Counted from the first letter of the stretch, positions 45,801 to 57,301 are shown. The stretch: 64,000 nt of DNA from Balanoglossus misakiensis (GCA_040954595.2 CM082593.2:10974001-11038000), one strand, 5' to 3'. Translations and numbers: made by a program. The notes: a model not told the origin generated them from the letters alone.

Positions 45801-46984
45801 GCAAGGAAGTGCAACCTCTGTATCCCAAATATATGTCTATCCCCACTGATAGGAGTCACAAAGAGCCAGCCCCTCTGCATCATCCTGTTCCTCAATCTCA
45901 CGATGGGAATCCTTTTCAGAATTCCGACCTCAAAACATCCAGGGATTCACCATCATTCACCACACCCTCGTCAGTATCCACCATGTTTAGATCCAATGCC
46001 TGAACATGTTGTCTCTTTATCTATGGATTGCGTTAAAGGCCAGTGGGAGTTTCATCTCCTTTTTTTGCAATTTTGACCATTTTTATCTGGTGCATAATGC
46101 TAGAGTACATATCATCCATACAGGATGATGCATGTACAGTGATGGGAAATGTATCAATCCACTCCTGCACTAGATTTGCATACAGTGCCATACCTTTTAG
46201 GGCTATTTTCTTGACCCTTTTGATAGTCTGCTGGCCAAAAGTGGCTGGCCAAAGTGGCCAGCAGAGACATTCTTCCAATACCCTTCATAGTGCCAACAGA
46301 CAAGGCTTGGATATACAACCTGTGTTGCTTGTAAGGCACACATCTCCAATTGGTACATTGGGCCAATTATACTGTACATGTACAGCTAGGAAAAAAATAT
46401 ACTTCATCATAGTTTCCATGGTCAGCAGCTTCAATAACTTGTTGCCTTGTCTTACTGAACATTTAGACTTATAAAGAAGTATAACAAGAATAAAGTTGTC
46501 CAATTAGTGTTGGCAGGGGGGTGGGGGATGTGTTCTCCCATACAAAGGTGTATAGGTATGTAGTCTTTAAGAAAAACTTGGGGTAAATGACCAGAAAATT
46601 TGACTTATAATACAAATAGGTCGGGTTTTGGGCATTTACACGTGTTGATGTTATCGACTGGGGCGACAGACTACCATCCGAAAAAATTTCAAGTACCCCC
46701 CCCCCCCCTCGGGTGCCGGCCAGTGGGATGGAGGTGATAGAAACTGTTGCAGATACAATAGAGGCCTACAACCTGAAAACCTTCTGGCTTTAACCGAGGA
46801 CTTGCCATTAAAGATACCTGTAGGCCCCTATATGCTGCTCCCACATACACTCCCAGTCCTAAACCTTGCATCTGATTTGTGGTGCAGATGAAGAATTAAG
46901 ATTGGCTTGACAATTAGCACACTTAATTGCCTGTTATGAGATATAATACATACAATCATGGGACAAGAATGGCAAAAGTTAAAT
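45801..46984. other. Stretch without recognised gene
   Basis: Several short overlapping open frames on both strands (46033-46503) have no recognised domain and break each other. There is a C-run followed by TCGGG at about 46697-46710 and a GT-rich GGGGGGTGGGGGATG at about 46517. A near-tandem TGGCTGGCCAAAGTGGCCAG at about 46240 is a small inverted repeat. Nothing else is supported. Confidence 0.4.
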
Positions 46985-47270
46985 TATCCAGCAGGTGTTT
47001 GAATTATGCAAATTAGAGCAGTTGTCTAATATTGCCATGTCAACCATGTTGAAATTGTTTTAGGTACCCATATTAATGGAAACCCTGCAAATTCGATATT
47101 ACACACCATTTAAAACAAATATGGGAAATTAACATGTTAGAGAAATTTGGCGGCCATTTTGGATTATGCAAATTAGAACAATTGTCTAATATTGCCATGT
47201 CAACCATGTTGAAATTGTTTTAGGTACCCAGGAGAGTTGAATGAAAATGCCATTTGCAATGCAGTTGTCT
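46985..47270 (-). repeat. Inverted copies of the ~150-bp tandem unit
   Basis: TTGGCGGCCATTTTGGATTA at 47147 is the reverse complement of the 45637 block with one change. ATGCAAATTAGA, GTCTAATATTGCC and TTGTTTTAGGTACCCA occur twice with a spacing of about 160 bp. Together with 45420-45800 they form a foldback of about 1.2 kb spacer. Confidence 0.6.
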
Positions 47271-47557
47271 TGTATTGGGTGCCCATATTAAGGCATTCTT
47301 GAAAACGAAACATTATTCATCATTTTGACGCAAACAGAAAAGGTGTTCAAATGCAAATTAGAAGAGTTGCCAAACCCTGCCATATTTGCAATACAGTTGT
47401 AGTGACTGTCAACTCGACTACAGACAGTCTCGATGAACACAAGACATGATCCCAATTTGCAAGCTGAGTTGAAACTGACTGCTGCAGTAACTTAGCTGTG
47501 GGAATGTCTTGTGTGATTTAAAACAATGATGACCAAATTTAACACAGTTTCTCTGAG

Positions 47558-47756
47558 GTAACCATTTAGCTTTCGTGACTAAGTTTGTTTAAGAATCCTT
47601 TATTCTACCCAAGGAACAAATTTCCTTAGAATTTCACAACTGAGACACAGTTTACAGATATACAAAAAGTGCGTACTACAAACATAAGAAATTGTTTGCA
47701 TTTTTTTTTTCTGATGGCAATGCATTTGACTGTAAACAGACATTGACGTCCTTTAG
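47558..47756 (+). repeat. Dispersed repeat, left part (interrupted copy)
   Basis: The reverse complement of about 56375-56577, sharing GGTAACCATTTAG, TAAGTTTGTTTAAGAATCC, GAATTTCACAACTG and GATGGCAATGCATTT. The copy continues at 48585 after the inserted element 47760-48581. Confidence 0.8.
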
Positions 47757-47759
47757 TAA
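47757..47759. repeat. Target-site duplication TAA, left
   Basis: TAA directly before GGGACTGTTC; the same TAA follows the other end of the element at 48582-48584. Confidence 0.6.
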
Positions 47760-48581
47760 GGGACTGTTCAGTTTTGGTGGAGGGGGGGCAAAAGTTTGTG
47801 TCATTGGTTTTCAAAATCAGGCCGACACCCCCTTCAACCAGGACCAAAAAAATGATGACCCCCCCCCCCCTTTGACAGGACCAAAATATGATTACCCTCC
47901 TCCCACCCCGAAAACATTTGCAATCCTTATCTTATGTACACTGACTGTATGCAATAAAGGTAAAGGGTCTCCTCACACCTCAATTCTAAATTTCTTAAAG
48001 AAATTTATAATTTGAAGTGTATAATAGTATAGCGTTGCAATAAAGAAGGTCTATGGATAAATTAAAAGGACACGTCAATACAATAGTTGGTAGAATTGGT
48101 AAAACAAGAAAAGTGGAAGGGGTGGGTGTACGTAGGACAATTTTGTAAAATACAATTAATGCATTTTAATGAACTCAAAGGCAAATTAACTTAATGTTGG
48201 GGAGGACAAATTTGACTTTTGCCACTCAAAGTTAACATCAGTGGGGGTGGGATGCCAAGTATTCTGCCCTGGTACACTATATGTGGCGAAGAAATAAGGG
48301 GATGGGTGTGGGAGGGGATGTCCCCCTTCCACATAAGAAAACTTTGTAAAATATGTAGCTCAAAGTTGCATTTTAATGAAGTCAAAAGCAAATTATCTCA
48401 ATGTTTGAAAGGACCAATTTTACTGTTGCTACTCCACTCAAAGTTAGCATCGGTGGGTACATGTATATGACCTCCCCCCTAAACGTTTGAAAAAAAGATG
48501 ACTCCCTCTTTTGGATTTCAAAATATAAGTGACCCCCTGGATTTTGCCAGCCTCCCCCCACCGTAAAAACTGAATGGTCCC
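47760..48581. mobile_element. PIF/Harbinger-like non-autonomous DNA element (822 bp)
   Basis: The ends are imperfect terminal inverted repeats: GGGACTGTTCAGTTTTGGTG at the left against GGGACCATTCAGTTTTTACG read inward from the right, both running into G-runs. The flanking trinucleotide TAA is duplicated. The uninterrupted homologue at about 56365-56385 passes straight from GACGTC to GCTATTTTGTCAG and serves as an empty site. TAA targets and GGG-starting ends are typical of PIF/Harbinger and Tourist-type elements. The interior consists of C-rich GACCCCC-like words and AT-rich sequence with no transposase; the open frames at 47692-48015 and 48219-48470 are not supported as genes. Confidence 0.72.
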
Positions 48582-48584
48582 TAA

Positions 48585-48897
48585 GCGCTATTTTGTCAGT
48601 GAAATGGCTCCAATGTTATCCCTCCAACTATAGTTGAAACGGAGTTAAATATGTACAGCTTGAAATCATAAAATGTTGCAAAATTGAACCAAGAGTTTGG
48701 TCAATGATCAAGTTCTTACAGCTATTACTAGAACCATACAGTCTCAGCGAACAAGAGACATTGGTCCGATTTGCAAGCCGAGTTGGAACTGACTTTGCCT
48801 GCACACAGATGTGCCAATTTCAGCGAATCTTATCGTATTTAAAAATGAATATGGAGAATTGTTATCTGTGTTGCTATTGCTAGCCTACATACATGTA
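48585..48897 (+). repeat. Dispersed repeat, right part (interrupted copy)
   Basis: The reverse complement of about 56040-56360, sharing GCTATTTTGTCAGTGAAAT, AAATCATAAAATG, AACAAGAGACATTGG, TTATCGTATTTAAAAATGAA and TATGGAGAA. With 47558-47756 it forms one arm of a large inverted pair whose other arm is at 56040-56577. Confidence 0.8.
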
Positions 48898-49600
48898 GCT
48901 GTTGTCATTCTAGTGTTTTTTTCTGTATACCAAAATTGCCACACTGTTTGGGATACTTTTATCAAATGTTATGTGATACTATATCAGCCTGTTTTGGGGA
49001 TCTTGACAATGACATATATTAGACTTTTCATACACAGCATGAGGTAGAATTTCAGAAACGATTAGGTAATAAGTCTGCATATCTCATAGGAAATAATCAC
49101 TTTAGAAGTATTACGATAAAAAAAAATCATTTCACTCTTATTGGGAGCATACATTTGTAAAACATACATACAGACATGAATACAGACATAGAGAGATCAA
49201 GGTGTATATTTTCAGTGGGGGAGGGGGTCCTCCTTAATTGCAAACAACTATGTAATGGTAATTTGCCTTTTATAATAACAATTTTTGAGGTATAAGGAAA
49301 AAATATCAAACAAAATAAACAAAAAAACTAATTCAGCTATGATTTGATTCAATTATCATTCTAAAGAAGCACATATCATTAACTCACAACTAAACTTTTA
49401 AAGTGATCAACCATGCACTTTCTGAGAATTTTTTTTATGCCCCCAAAATACAATTTTTTCATTTTCAGAACATTTATGATATATCACAGTAAAAAAATCC
49501 CCTGGAAACTGCAAAACAAAAAATTGCAAAGCAATCAAACAAAAATGGCAAAAATTGTCCACAAAAACTATATTGACAGTTCCATCATAGGATTTGTTAA
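48898..49600. other. AT-rich stretch without recognised gene
   Basis: Short open frames without domain support. A purine run GTGGGGGAGGGGG lies at about 49215. Nothing else is supported. Confidence 0.4.
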
Positions 49601-50640
49601 AATGTCGTGATAACACACCTAGGAACCTGCAAACCAAATTTCAAAGAACTGTGAGTAGAGGTTTTTGAGTATTTGACCAAAATCACCCCAAAAATATACT
49701 TCAAACCAGATATTAACTGAATATGCTCACGTGCAGTACTGTGATTGGTTGACAGAATAACAAGATTAGAAAAACCAGTGTTAAACCAATTTGGTTTATA
49801 GTGTATATGGTGTAAGGGTTGTGTGTTGCACCATTGTGAAATGTAAACATGTTTGTGGAATTGTTGCCTTGTCAATTTTTGTAAGGGGTTATGAGTCATG
49901 TACCCCATCCTGAACTGCATAAAAAGATAAGTCTATGGAATTCTAAAACTCGTTGATCAAAAATGGCAAGAAATATACCAAAAAGTATGAATATTTCACC
50001 AGATTTCAACAAATCTGATTTCTGTTCATGCCTAAGAACCTCTTTAACAAGTTTCAATAAGGAAGACATTTTGGCAAACAACAGGTAATTCAGACAAATC
50101 TGACTGATATCACATATATGAATTCCCATTCAAAGTTTCCAATCAATTGGACTTGTGGTTTTACTGAAGACTATTTGGCCAAACCCTGCAGAATTCCCAA
50201 AAAATACAATTATGCAAATTTCTTTACAATTTGATCATATCTGACTGAGATCACCCCTAGAAACCCAAATACAAAGTATCAAAACAATTGCACTTACAGT
50301 TTCACGGGATTTGATTTTTTGACAAAAACAGGAAATATTGCCCAAAAATGCATTTTTGCAAATTTCACCACCGTTTGCACAAATGTGATTCAGGTAAGCC
50401 CTATGAACCTCCATACCAAGTTTCCAATCAATTGGACATGTAATTTCAGAGAAGAATTTTTTTTAACAAAACTGCAGAAAATTCCCCCAAAAATTCATAA
50501 AAAATAGCAAACGCCAGATACTGACTCCACCTGAACAAAATCATACGAGGTCTTCCCATAGTACTTGCACACCAATGCACGCCAATTTTTAACTGAATCT
50601 GATCCGCTGTTATTAAGTTTTTCAATTTTGACTACTTGAA
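49601..50640 (+). repeat. Degenerate ~145-bp tandem repeat, cluster 1
   Basis: Units share the order GCAAATTTC, TCTGACTGAGATCACCC or equivalent, an ACCAAGTTTCCAATCAATTG-type block, CAGTTTCA and a GACCAAAA-type block. Equivalent words are spaced about 144 bp apart (50214 and 50358; about 50095 and 50241). Copies are strongly diverged. No coding sense. Confidence 0.55.
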
Positions 50641-50880
50641 CATTTTTCCAGTTAATACCAGTATGCATTTTTTCGCAATAACAATTTCTATGTACACACT
50701 AAATATCAGTAGTTTCAAGTTTTTGATGTTGATGGACATACACATACATACATCAATACATTTAGACGAAACTGATCCATTCGCAAAATACATAATTCTG
50801 TATGAGGCACACATACAGACATACATAGACGACGGACACCAACTTATGCTATAAGCTGACATTGATATACATGTTAGCCA
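50641..50880 (+). repeat. Dispersed repeat end with ATACATAC tail
   Basis: ACACTAAATATCAG, TTTCAAGTTTTTGATGTTGA and GGACATACACATACATACAT match a second copy at 55470-55560 (ACACCAAATATCAAG, TTTCAAGTTTTTGATGTGGA, CAGACATACATACATCC). This is a conserved element end followed by a CATA-type microsatellite, as in many SINE/LINE tails. Confidence 0.6.
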
Positions 50881-51850
50881 AAAACCAAAATCAACCTCAA
50901 AATAGACATTAAAATATATTGCACCACCATGAGAAGACAAATTCATTTTTCGACAAATTTTCTGGGGCGTCATTGATATAGCATGGCATATTGTCAAAGT
51001 ACGTAGTCTCTGTGATAAGATTCCATACACACAAAATGGTAACCTTGGAAGTCCAGCTGACGTAGTTATGCAATGGCGTCTCGTGTATTCCGTCGCCAAA
51101 AAATCATCGTAAAATTGATAGTCGGGGTCACAATTCAAGACGACTTTCTCTAAATTCTTTATGAATGGATTAAATCGAAATCGAAATGTTGACGTATGAC
51201 GTACGGAATGAGATCTGAACAGACATTCAATGTTATCATTCTCGCTCGATCACATATTGGGTAAGCCATCTAGCAATCGCTATATAGTATTGGCGATAAC
51301 AGACTGTCTATAAACTCACAAAACGGATTTTACTGTTGAGTGTGATCAACCGCCACGTTATTTTTCTCTGAACAATAGACAAATAGAAAGCCTGGTGACA
51401 TTTTGAGATTGACTGCGTGAGGACCACAATATGCGTGAATCATTTACGGTTTGTCTTGATGAATGGGTCACGTCATAGTCATAACGCGGATTCGGCTGCA
51501 CGCCAACTATCCGCCATATTGTCTCCACTAACTTACTCGTAAGTAGTTTCAAACTTCATTTGAAAAGAGTATTCGTCTGACGGTCCTGTAGATTAACAAT
51601 TTACGCTCTATGAAGCAACTAAACAACGTTAGCTTCCTTGTGGATTCACGTAGGGAAGTTATTCGTAACGACGGGTACAGCGTCTGAGCATGGACAGAAC
51701 CACGGCAATATCGCCAGGAATGTCTCATTGCACAGCGCCCTCAAACTGTCGATCTCCTCAAACTATCGTTTCCACTGGTCATATATGCGGCATTAACGAA
51801 AGCTCACATAGACAATCATGTAATAGAAAAATTAAAACTTAAATAACTTC
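50881..51850. other. Less repetitive stretch; possible minus-strand 5' gene region
   Basis: Base composition is more even than on both sides, with CpG-containing words (TGGCGTCTCGTGTATTCCGTC, GTCATAACGCGGATTCGGC). A minus-strand open frame from 51138 starts MNCDPDYQFYDDFLATEYTR, and its later part runs into the repeat 50641-50880. Another frame at 51358-51552 (minus) begins MKLLTSKLVETIWRIVG near an AATATGGCGG word. No splice-supported gene can be assembled. Confidence 0.3.
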
Positions 51851-51966
51851 ATTAATATCAAAGCCACACGCACCAAAACCTTTTCAGTTCTTGCCATATG
51901 ATATCTGAACCTGTGTACTAAATTTGGTTGAAATCGGTTCAGCGGTTCTTTAGATATCGGGTATAC

Positions 51967-51982
51967 AGACAGACACACACAC

Positions 51983-52013
<31 letters not shown>

Positions 52014-52016
52014 GAC
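51967..52016. repeat. Microsatellite (AC)n with ATAC interruptions
   Basis: Runs of ACACAC interrupted by ATACATACATAC. Confidence 0.9.
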
Positions 52017-52030
52017 ATCGCTAAACCATA

Positions 52031-52055
52031 AGCTCACGTGATTTTCACGTGAGCT
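52031..52055. other. Perfect 10-bp-stem hairpin containing two E-boxes
   Basis: AGCTCACGTG, a loop of ATTTT, then CACGTGAGCT. The CACGTG hexamer (bHLH E-box) occurs at 52035-52040 and 52046-52051. It may be a hairpin of the element end, a protein site, or both. Confidence 0.7.
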
Positions 52056-52264
52056 AAAAATGAAAAAAAATCCATGAGGTCTCAAAATGAATACACACCA
52101 ATTTCTAAAGCAATTTGACCAGTTTCCACCAATTTCACATTGGTCCCAGTGGTAGATAGACATATACGAAATGGGAACCAAAGAATAAAACACATTTCAA
52201 AGATTTAACACATCTTTTTCCTCAAGAGTGTTTTTCAAATCTTCTCCACATCCTTCAAAATCGC

Positions 52265-52545
52265 CACCATAAAGCCATATTACTTGTAGTGCTTATGTTT
52301 GTCATATCTAGGTGATGCATACCACTATAGATGTGTACCCTTTGTATAGAGGCAGATTAAACAGGTGTGGTACCTGTTAAATATCTGACTTCTTTAAATT
52401 ACAGCCACAATCGTCAGTCAACAAGATGTTCATGTAGATGTATACCTAGCAGTAAGCTTATTTAGATTGACAAATCTTAGATGAAAATAATGAAAAAGTG
52501 GCACAACCCTTAGGGCTTTAACTAGCAGCTTTATGCCAGATGAGT
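52265..52545 (+). repeat. ~300-bp dispersed repeat, copy 1
   Basis: Matches 58655-58940 in the same orientation: AAGCCATATTACTTG, GTTTGTCAT, CAGTAAGCTTATTT, AAAATAATG, AAAGTGGCA, and GGCTTTAA in the same order and spacing. Identity is moderate. Confidence 0.65.
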
Positions 52546-52789
52546 TCGAGTCTAACGATGTAATGTTGACATTAAGGTTTCATTGAAATAACTTGGGAAC
52601 CTCTCTACTATTTGAAGCACCAAAGCTGTGAAAAACTTCCTTCTTTCCCTGAGTTTTTTATGAATATGTTCTAATCTGGGACAACAATTTGTTGCCAAGT
52701 GTCTTGACCCCTTTACCAAATGTCAGGGACCGGATTTTTTTCAGCAAAATTTCAAATAACCTTGGCTGATTTTTTACCTACTTTCACAT

Positions 52790-53122
52790 ATTGGGTAGCA
52801 TGAAACAAAGTATGGCTTCCAGAAGGGTTATAGATACAGTGTTTTGTAATAACAAGAATTAACATGAAACTATAATTTCATGGTTAATTTAGGACCGCCT
52901 TAATCTATGGTAATGTCATTAAATATTTGCATATCTAATTGTAGGCTATCCAGTGGAGGGAGAAACCTAAACATGGACAACATTGGGGTCAAAATTGTTT
53001 GACAGAACTTTGGGTGACTTTGGGTAAACCTTGACCAACATTACTATATCTTGGCATCCAGAGCAGATGCAACCTTGACACTTGGAGTGATGGAAATGCA
53101 TAATGGAGTATTATGTCTCAGC
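52790..53122 (+). repeat. Left arm of ~330-bp foldback
   Basis: The reverse complement of 53707-54030: GGTTATAGATACAGTGT, AACATGAAACTA, ATGGTTAATT, CATGGACAAC, TATATCTTGGCATCC and CTTGACACTTGGAGT all occur in matching order. Identity is roughly three quarters to four fifths by eye, indicating an old structure. Confidence 0.85.
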
Positions 53123-53706
53123 TAGTCACAGTGCTTTTGCTGTGTTTTATGTCTTTTATTCAGCCAAATTAGATGTTTTTTATTACACATTGGCTGTGTT
53201 TGCCAGTACTTTTTAGCTGGTCACACTGCCTTAAGACAATGTATTCTCAAAATACCATGCAATCATTATGAAGCATATACAGCAGACAAAGTTATGGTAT
53301 GACTGAACTTGCCCTTCTTTGTGACTAAAGCATGACCGGCCTGTCTTAGGTGGCCCCTACCTAGGGGCTTTACCCGTCATTGGCTCACAGTCTGAGAAAT
53401 CAGCTCTGCAGGGAAGTTAACGATGTAACCCACCATTAAAGCTTGGATTTCCGCTTTTTGTATCTGATGCCTGGCTGAGGCCTTCTTAGGATCTACCCAA
53501 CGCTGAGTAGGCTATCCCGTCATTGGCACACAGTCTCAGGGAGGGAGTCCAAAGTTCAGTATACCAGCAAAGCCTTTATATTGTCCATTCTTTTTAAGAG
53601 AAGGCTGGCTGCTGTAGAAAAATGTTGATCTCAAATGTATCATGTCCAAAAAAAGGCAGACTTCCAGCCCTATTGGTTAGGCTGGCATTAGGTATGTACA
53701 TAATTA
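53123..53706. other. Spacer of the foldback with an internal direct repeat
   Basis: It contains GGGGCTTTACCCGTCATTGG with CTCACAGTCTGAG (about 53375) and GGCTATCCCGTCATTGGCAC with ACAGTCTCAG (about 53510), a diverged direct repeat of about 138 bp spacing. No coding sense was seen. Confidence 0.5.
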
Positions 53707-54030
53707 ATGAGGCAAGACATAATATTCCATTACATAGTTCCATAACTCCAAGTGTCAAGGATGTATCTGTGCCGGATGCCAAGATATAGAAATGTAGGTC
53801 AAAGTTTACCCAAGATCACCCAAAAGTTTGTCAAAAGATTTTGACCCCAGAGTTGTCCATGTCCAGGTTACCACATCCACTAGAATAAGATATGCACATA
53901 TTTAATGAGGTTACCATAGCTCAAGGGGGTCTTTAATTAACCATCAACATTTAGTTTCATATTAATGCATGTTAATATAATACACTGTATCTATAACCCT
54001 ACTGGTAAGCCTAGAATTAGGTACATGCGA
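53707..54030 (-). repeat. Right arm of ~330-bp foldback
   Basis: Partner of 52790-53122. The end in GGTAAGCCTAGAATTAGGTA is not shared with the left arm. Confidence 0.85.
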
Positions 54031-54780
54031 AAGTTTTTGACAAGATAGATAAGTTGTAAAATATGTACATGAACCTGACAATTGACTTAAAATAACATAA
54101 GGCAGACTTGATACTTATCGGAGATAGATACTAATAACAACAGTGATGTTAATTACACCGGGAATGTTTGTCTTATTATAGCTACATGTAAAAGACTGCT
54201 TGAGGTAATGTAATTAAAGTGACCACTTGCGATTCACCTTCAAAGTGCTATGCAAGTCTACGGTACATTGTTTTTCCAATGATTGGACAAAGATTATTCA
54301 TAATGTGTAATTAAGGCTGGATAGCATTTTCAATGTAATAAGCCCTGCCTTCACTATAATCTTACGCCAAATCAACATTGTTCAATTTATGTTAATAATT
54401 TCACTAAGGGATACTTGTTACATCAAATTTCCCAGCAAGGGGTGTCAGATTATTGGGCAAGTGGCATGCATGACACTAGACGATACTTTTGGAAGCAAAG
54501 CGGACAGAACACGGCTGGATATAGACTAGGTAATTCTGAATGTGACCATGAACTGTACCACAGACTCTGTATTGTATGTTTCTGAAGAATCCCATTTAAC
54601 CCAGACATCAACATACTTCAACCTTGTAAGAAGTAGAACATACATGATTTACTAGTAAATATTTGCTAGGTTATTACACACTTTGGATTACACAAAAATA
54701 GGTGTGTACACCGCTGTGACATTGCCAAGCAGATATGACCTACCAGGTAACCTAATACAATTTCACAGGAATCGGAGTAT
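54031..54780. other. AT-rich stretch without recognised gene
   Basis: No repeat partner within the window, no supported open frame and no RNA gene were seen. Confidence 0.4.
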
Positions 54781-55300
54781 TTTCAGTGAAAACAACATTT
54801 CTTCAACAATGACAAAAACTGCCTCAACCACAAAAATTCAGATATCAACAAATCCAACAATATCTCACTTCAATCACCACAAGGAACATGCCTACCAAAA
54901 TTGAAAGCAATTTGACATGCGGTTTCAAAGAATACAAATTGCAAAAATTGCCTCAAGACCACAAATATGCAAATTTCACCAAAATGATATACAACATTAC
55001 TTGGGTTACCTCATGGAACAAGCAAACCAAAATTTAAATGCAACCTGACCTGACATGGAGTTTCAGAGAAAATGATGTTTGACCAAAAATGACAAAATTA
55101 CATTTCCCAAAAATTACAAATTTTGCCACAATTTAAACAATACTAACAAAGATTACCTATAGGAAATAGCTTACTAAATTCTAGATACAATTCACGATAT
55201 TAGCTGAAAGTATATCAGGCGTGACATAAGCTACATGCATACAAATGTTCAAAGCAATCTGACCAGTTGTTGAGTTTCTGAGTTTTGATCAATTTCACAT
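54781..55300 (+). repeat. Degenerate ~145-bp tandem repeat, cluster 2
   Basis: Units repeat CAAAAACTGCCTCAACCACA / CAAAAATTGCCTCAAGACCA, ATATGCAAATTTCACC, and CTACCAAAATTGAAAGCAA / AACCAAAATTTAAATGCAA at about 145-bp spacing. It resembles cluster 1 at 49.6-50.6 kb and is followed by the same type of ATAC-tailed end (55470-55575). Confidence 0.55.
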
Positions 55301-55469
55301 TGCTCCAGGTAATTAGCATATTTCATTTGAACAGGCGTGCCTGCATCTAAAAACCTAATATCAAGACTTACCACACAGACTCTGTATTGTATGTTTCTGG
55401 AGTAATCAAATAAAACCAATCATGAAAATACTTCAACCTTCTTAATATGAACAAAATCCTATTTACAGG

Positions 55470-55580
55470 CTGGCCTACATCTACACACCAAATATCAAGG
55501 GGATACGCGAAGGGGTTTTCAAGTTTTTGATGTGGACAGACATACATACATCCATACATACTACATACACACATACAGAG
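55470..55580 (+). repeat. Dispersed repeat end with CATA microsatellite tail, copy 2
   Basis: Second copy of the 50641-50880 end: ACACCAAATATCAAG, TTTCAAGTTTTTGATGTGGA, then CAGACATACATACATCC and ACACATACAGAGGCAACTGA. Confidence 0.6.
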
Positions 55581-56039
55581 GCAACTGACTGGTCAGAAGG
55601 CATGAGCAAAAATGCAGGAAATCAATGTTGTGACACTGGTAGTAGGCCTTAATGTATACAATATCAAGACAGTTTATTTAACATGAAGTTTGATATGTTC
55701 ATAATCATTCAGAGCTAAGCATATTTTGAAATTGTAAAATTAATATCAATCACATGAAAACTGACAGCATGCTTTCATTTGGGAATTTAGGTATTGTAAT
55801 TAACACTAACAGTCATGAAACTATTGAATCGTCAATAAAATCATACAGTAGAAATTAATGGGTTTTCTATTTATATGCGATGTGAAAATGCAACTTGTGG
55901 TCCTTCGGCCAGTAAGAGGCATCAGATAATATTGTAAGACCCAGTTGCCCAATTGATTAGACCTACATGTATGCGCTGTGTGAAGCGCAAGTTATGGCAA
56001 CTGAATTCACAGGACACTGAAGAAAGTGGAATCACTCAA
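55581..56039. other. Stretch without recognised gene
   Basis: AT-rich; no supported open frame, RNA gene or repeat partner. Confidence 0.4.
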
Positions 56040-56577
56040 GGTACATATGTATACATGTAGGCTAACAATCACAACACAGAGAATAGTTCTCCATATTCAT
56101 TTTTAATACGATAAGATTCACTGAATTGGCGCATCCATGGGCAGGCAAGGTTAGTTCCAACTCAGTTTGCAAATCAGGCCCATGTATCTTGTTCCCTGAG
56201 ACTGTCTGCTTCTAATAATAGCTGTAAGAACATAATCGTTGACCGAATGGTTGGTTCAATTTTGCGACATTTTATGATTTCAAGCTGTGCAATATTTGCA
56301 ACTCAGTTTCAACTTTGGTTGGAGGGATGATGATGAAGCAATTTCACTGACAAAATAGCACTACTAACTGACGTCAATATTTGTTCAAAGTTAAATGCAT
56401 TGCCATCAGAAAAATGTTTACGAAAAGTTTCGTATGTGAATAATAACACTTTTTCGCATAACTGCAAACCCTGTCACAGTTGTGAAATTCTAAGAAAATT
56501 CATTCATTAGGTAGAATTCGTGCTTTATGAATTCTTAAACAAACTTAGTCATGAAACCTAAATGGTTACCTTACACA
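56040..56577 (-). repeat. Dispersed repeat, uninterrupted inverted copy
   Basis: The reverse complement of 47558-47756 joined to 48585-48897. It lacks the 822-bp element and therefore shows the empty insertion site of that element near 56370. Together with the interrupted copy it forms an inverted pair about 8.5 kb apart. Confidence 0.8.
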
Positions 56578-57016
56578 TGTGGAGGCTCGACTTCTGTGAT
56601 ATGATAGTCTTTAATTAATGTGTATGTGATTCCATACAAATCCATATGATTACCTGAACATACAAAATAAATTAAAAATAAATACATAAATTAAAAATAA
56701 ATAAGTATCTCATACATATGCATAAGTGCTTGTGAGAAATATATCATATATCTAAATAAACCTGTCATTTATTGACCTCATTTTCCCAGTAAACCAAAGG
56801 ACTAAATTGCACTTTAATATTACAGCTTCATTTCAATGCAACAGGTACACTACATCATAAGGGAACAAATATGCCAGCTCAACATTTATATAAACAGTGT
56901 CAAAATATAAGTGGCTACAAAAGCTTGTGTCCCTTCAATCCATTCTCCCACTCAGGTCAAACGTGTTACATATTAAAATTGCAATGTGCATAATATACAA
57001 TTAGTCTTTTGTAAAT
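56578..57016. other. AT-rich stretch without recognised gene
   Basis: Contains a small tandem ATAAATTAAAAATAAATACA at about 56668-56705. Nothing else is supported. Confidence 0.4.
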
Positions 57017-57301
57017 TCAGACTGAGAAAATATGACTGATAAACATTATCTGGCACATGTTGGTGAATGGCTGGCGTTGATGTTGTGGGTTGAAATCCGA
57101 ACTATGATTATCGCGGGTACAAATCACATTTATTTTCTCAGAGACAACACGTTTGCAACTTCGGGACAGAAAGGTGAAAACGAACGTCATTAGTTCTTGG
57201 GAAAAAACTCTGAAATCAATTTCGGTGAGGTCAAATGTGTTCCAAAGGCAAACCGTTTCTGGTAAACAAATCAATGGCAAATAGTTACTTCGGCGACTTA
57301 C

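Larger units (their letters stand above)
51851..52060 (+). repeat. Dispersed element end with (AC)n/(ATAC)n tail and E-box hairpin
   Basis: CTGTGTACTAAATTTGGTTG, then AAATCGGTTCAGCGGTTCTT and AGATATCGGGTATACAGACA, resembles a motif common at the 3' ends of invertebrate RTE-type retroposons and their SINEs (from memory). It is followed by the microsatellite 51967-52016 and the hairpin 52031-52055. No coding part was seen. Confidence 0.5.

Noticed and set aside
46033-46503. Overlapping minus-strand frames as a possible gene
   Set aside because: Three frames overlap and are each cut by stops, with no recognised motif and no splice sites that would link them.
47692-48470. Open frames with Pro/Gly-rich peptides inside the 822-bp element
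   Set aside because: The peptides reflect C-runs and G-runs; no transposase motif is present.
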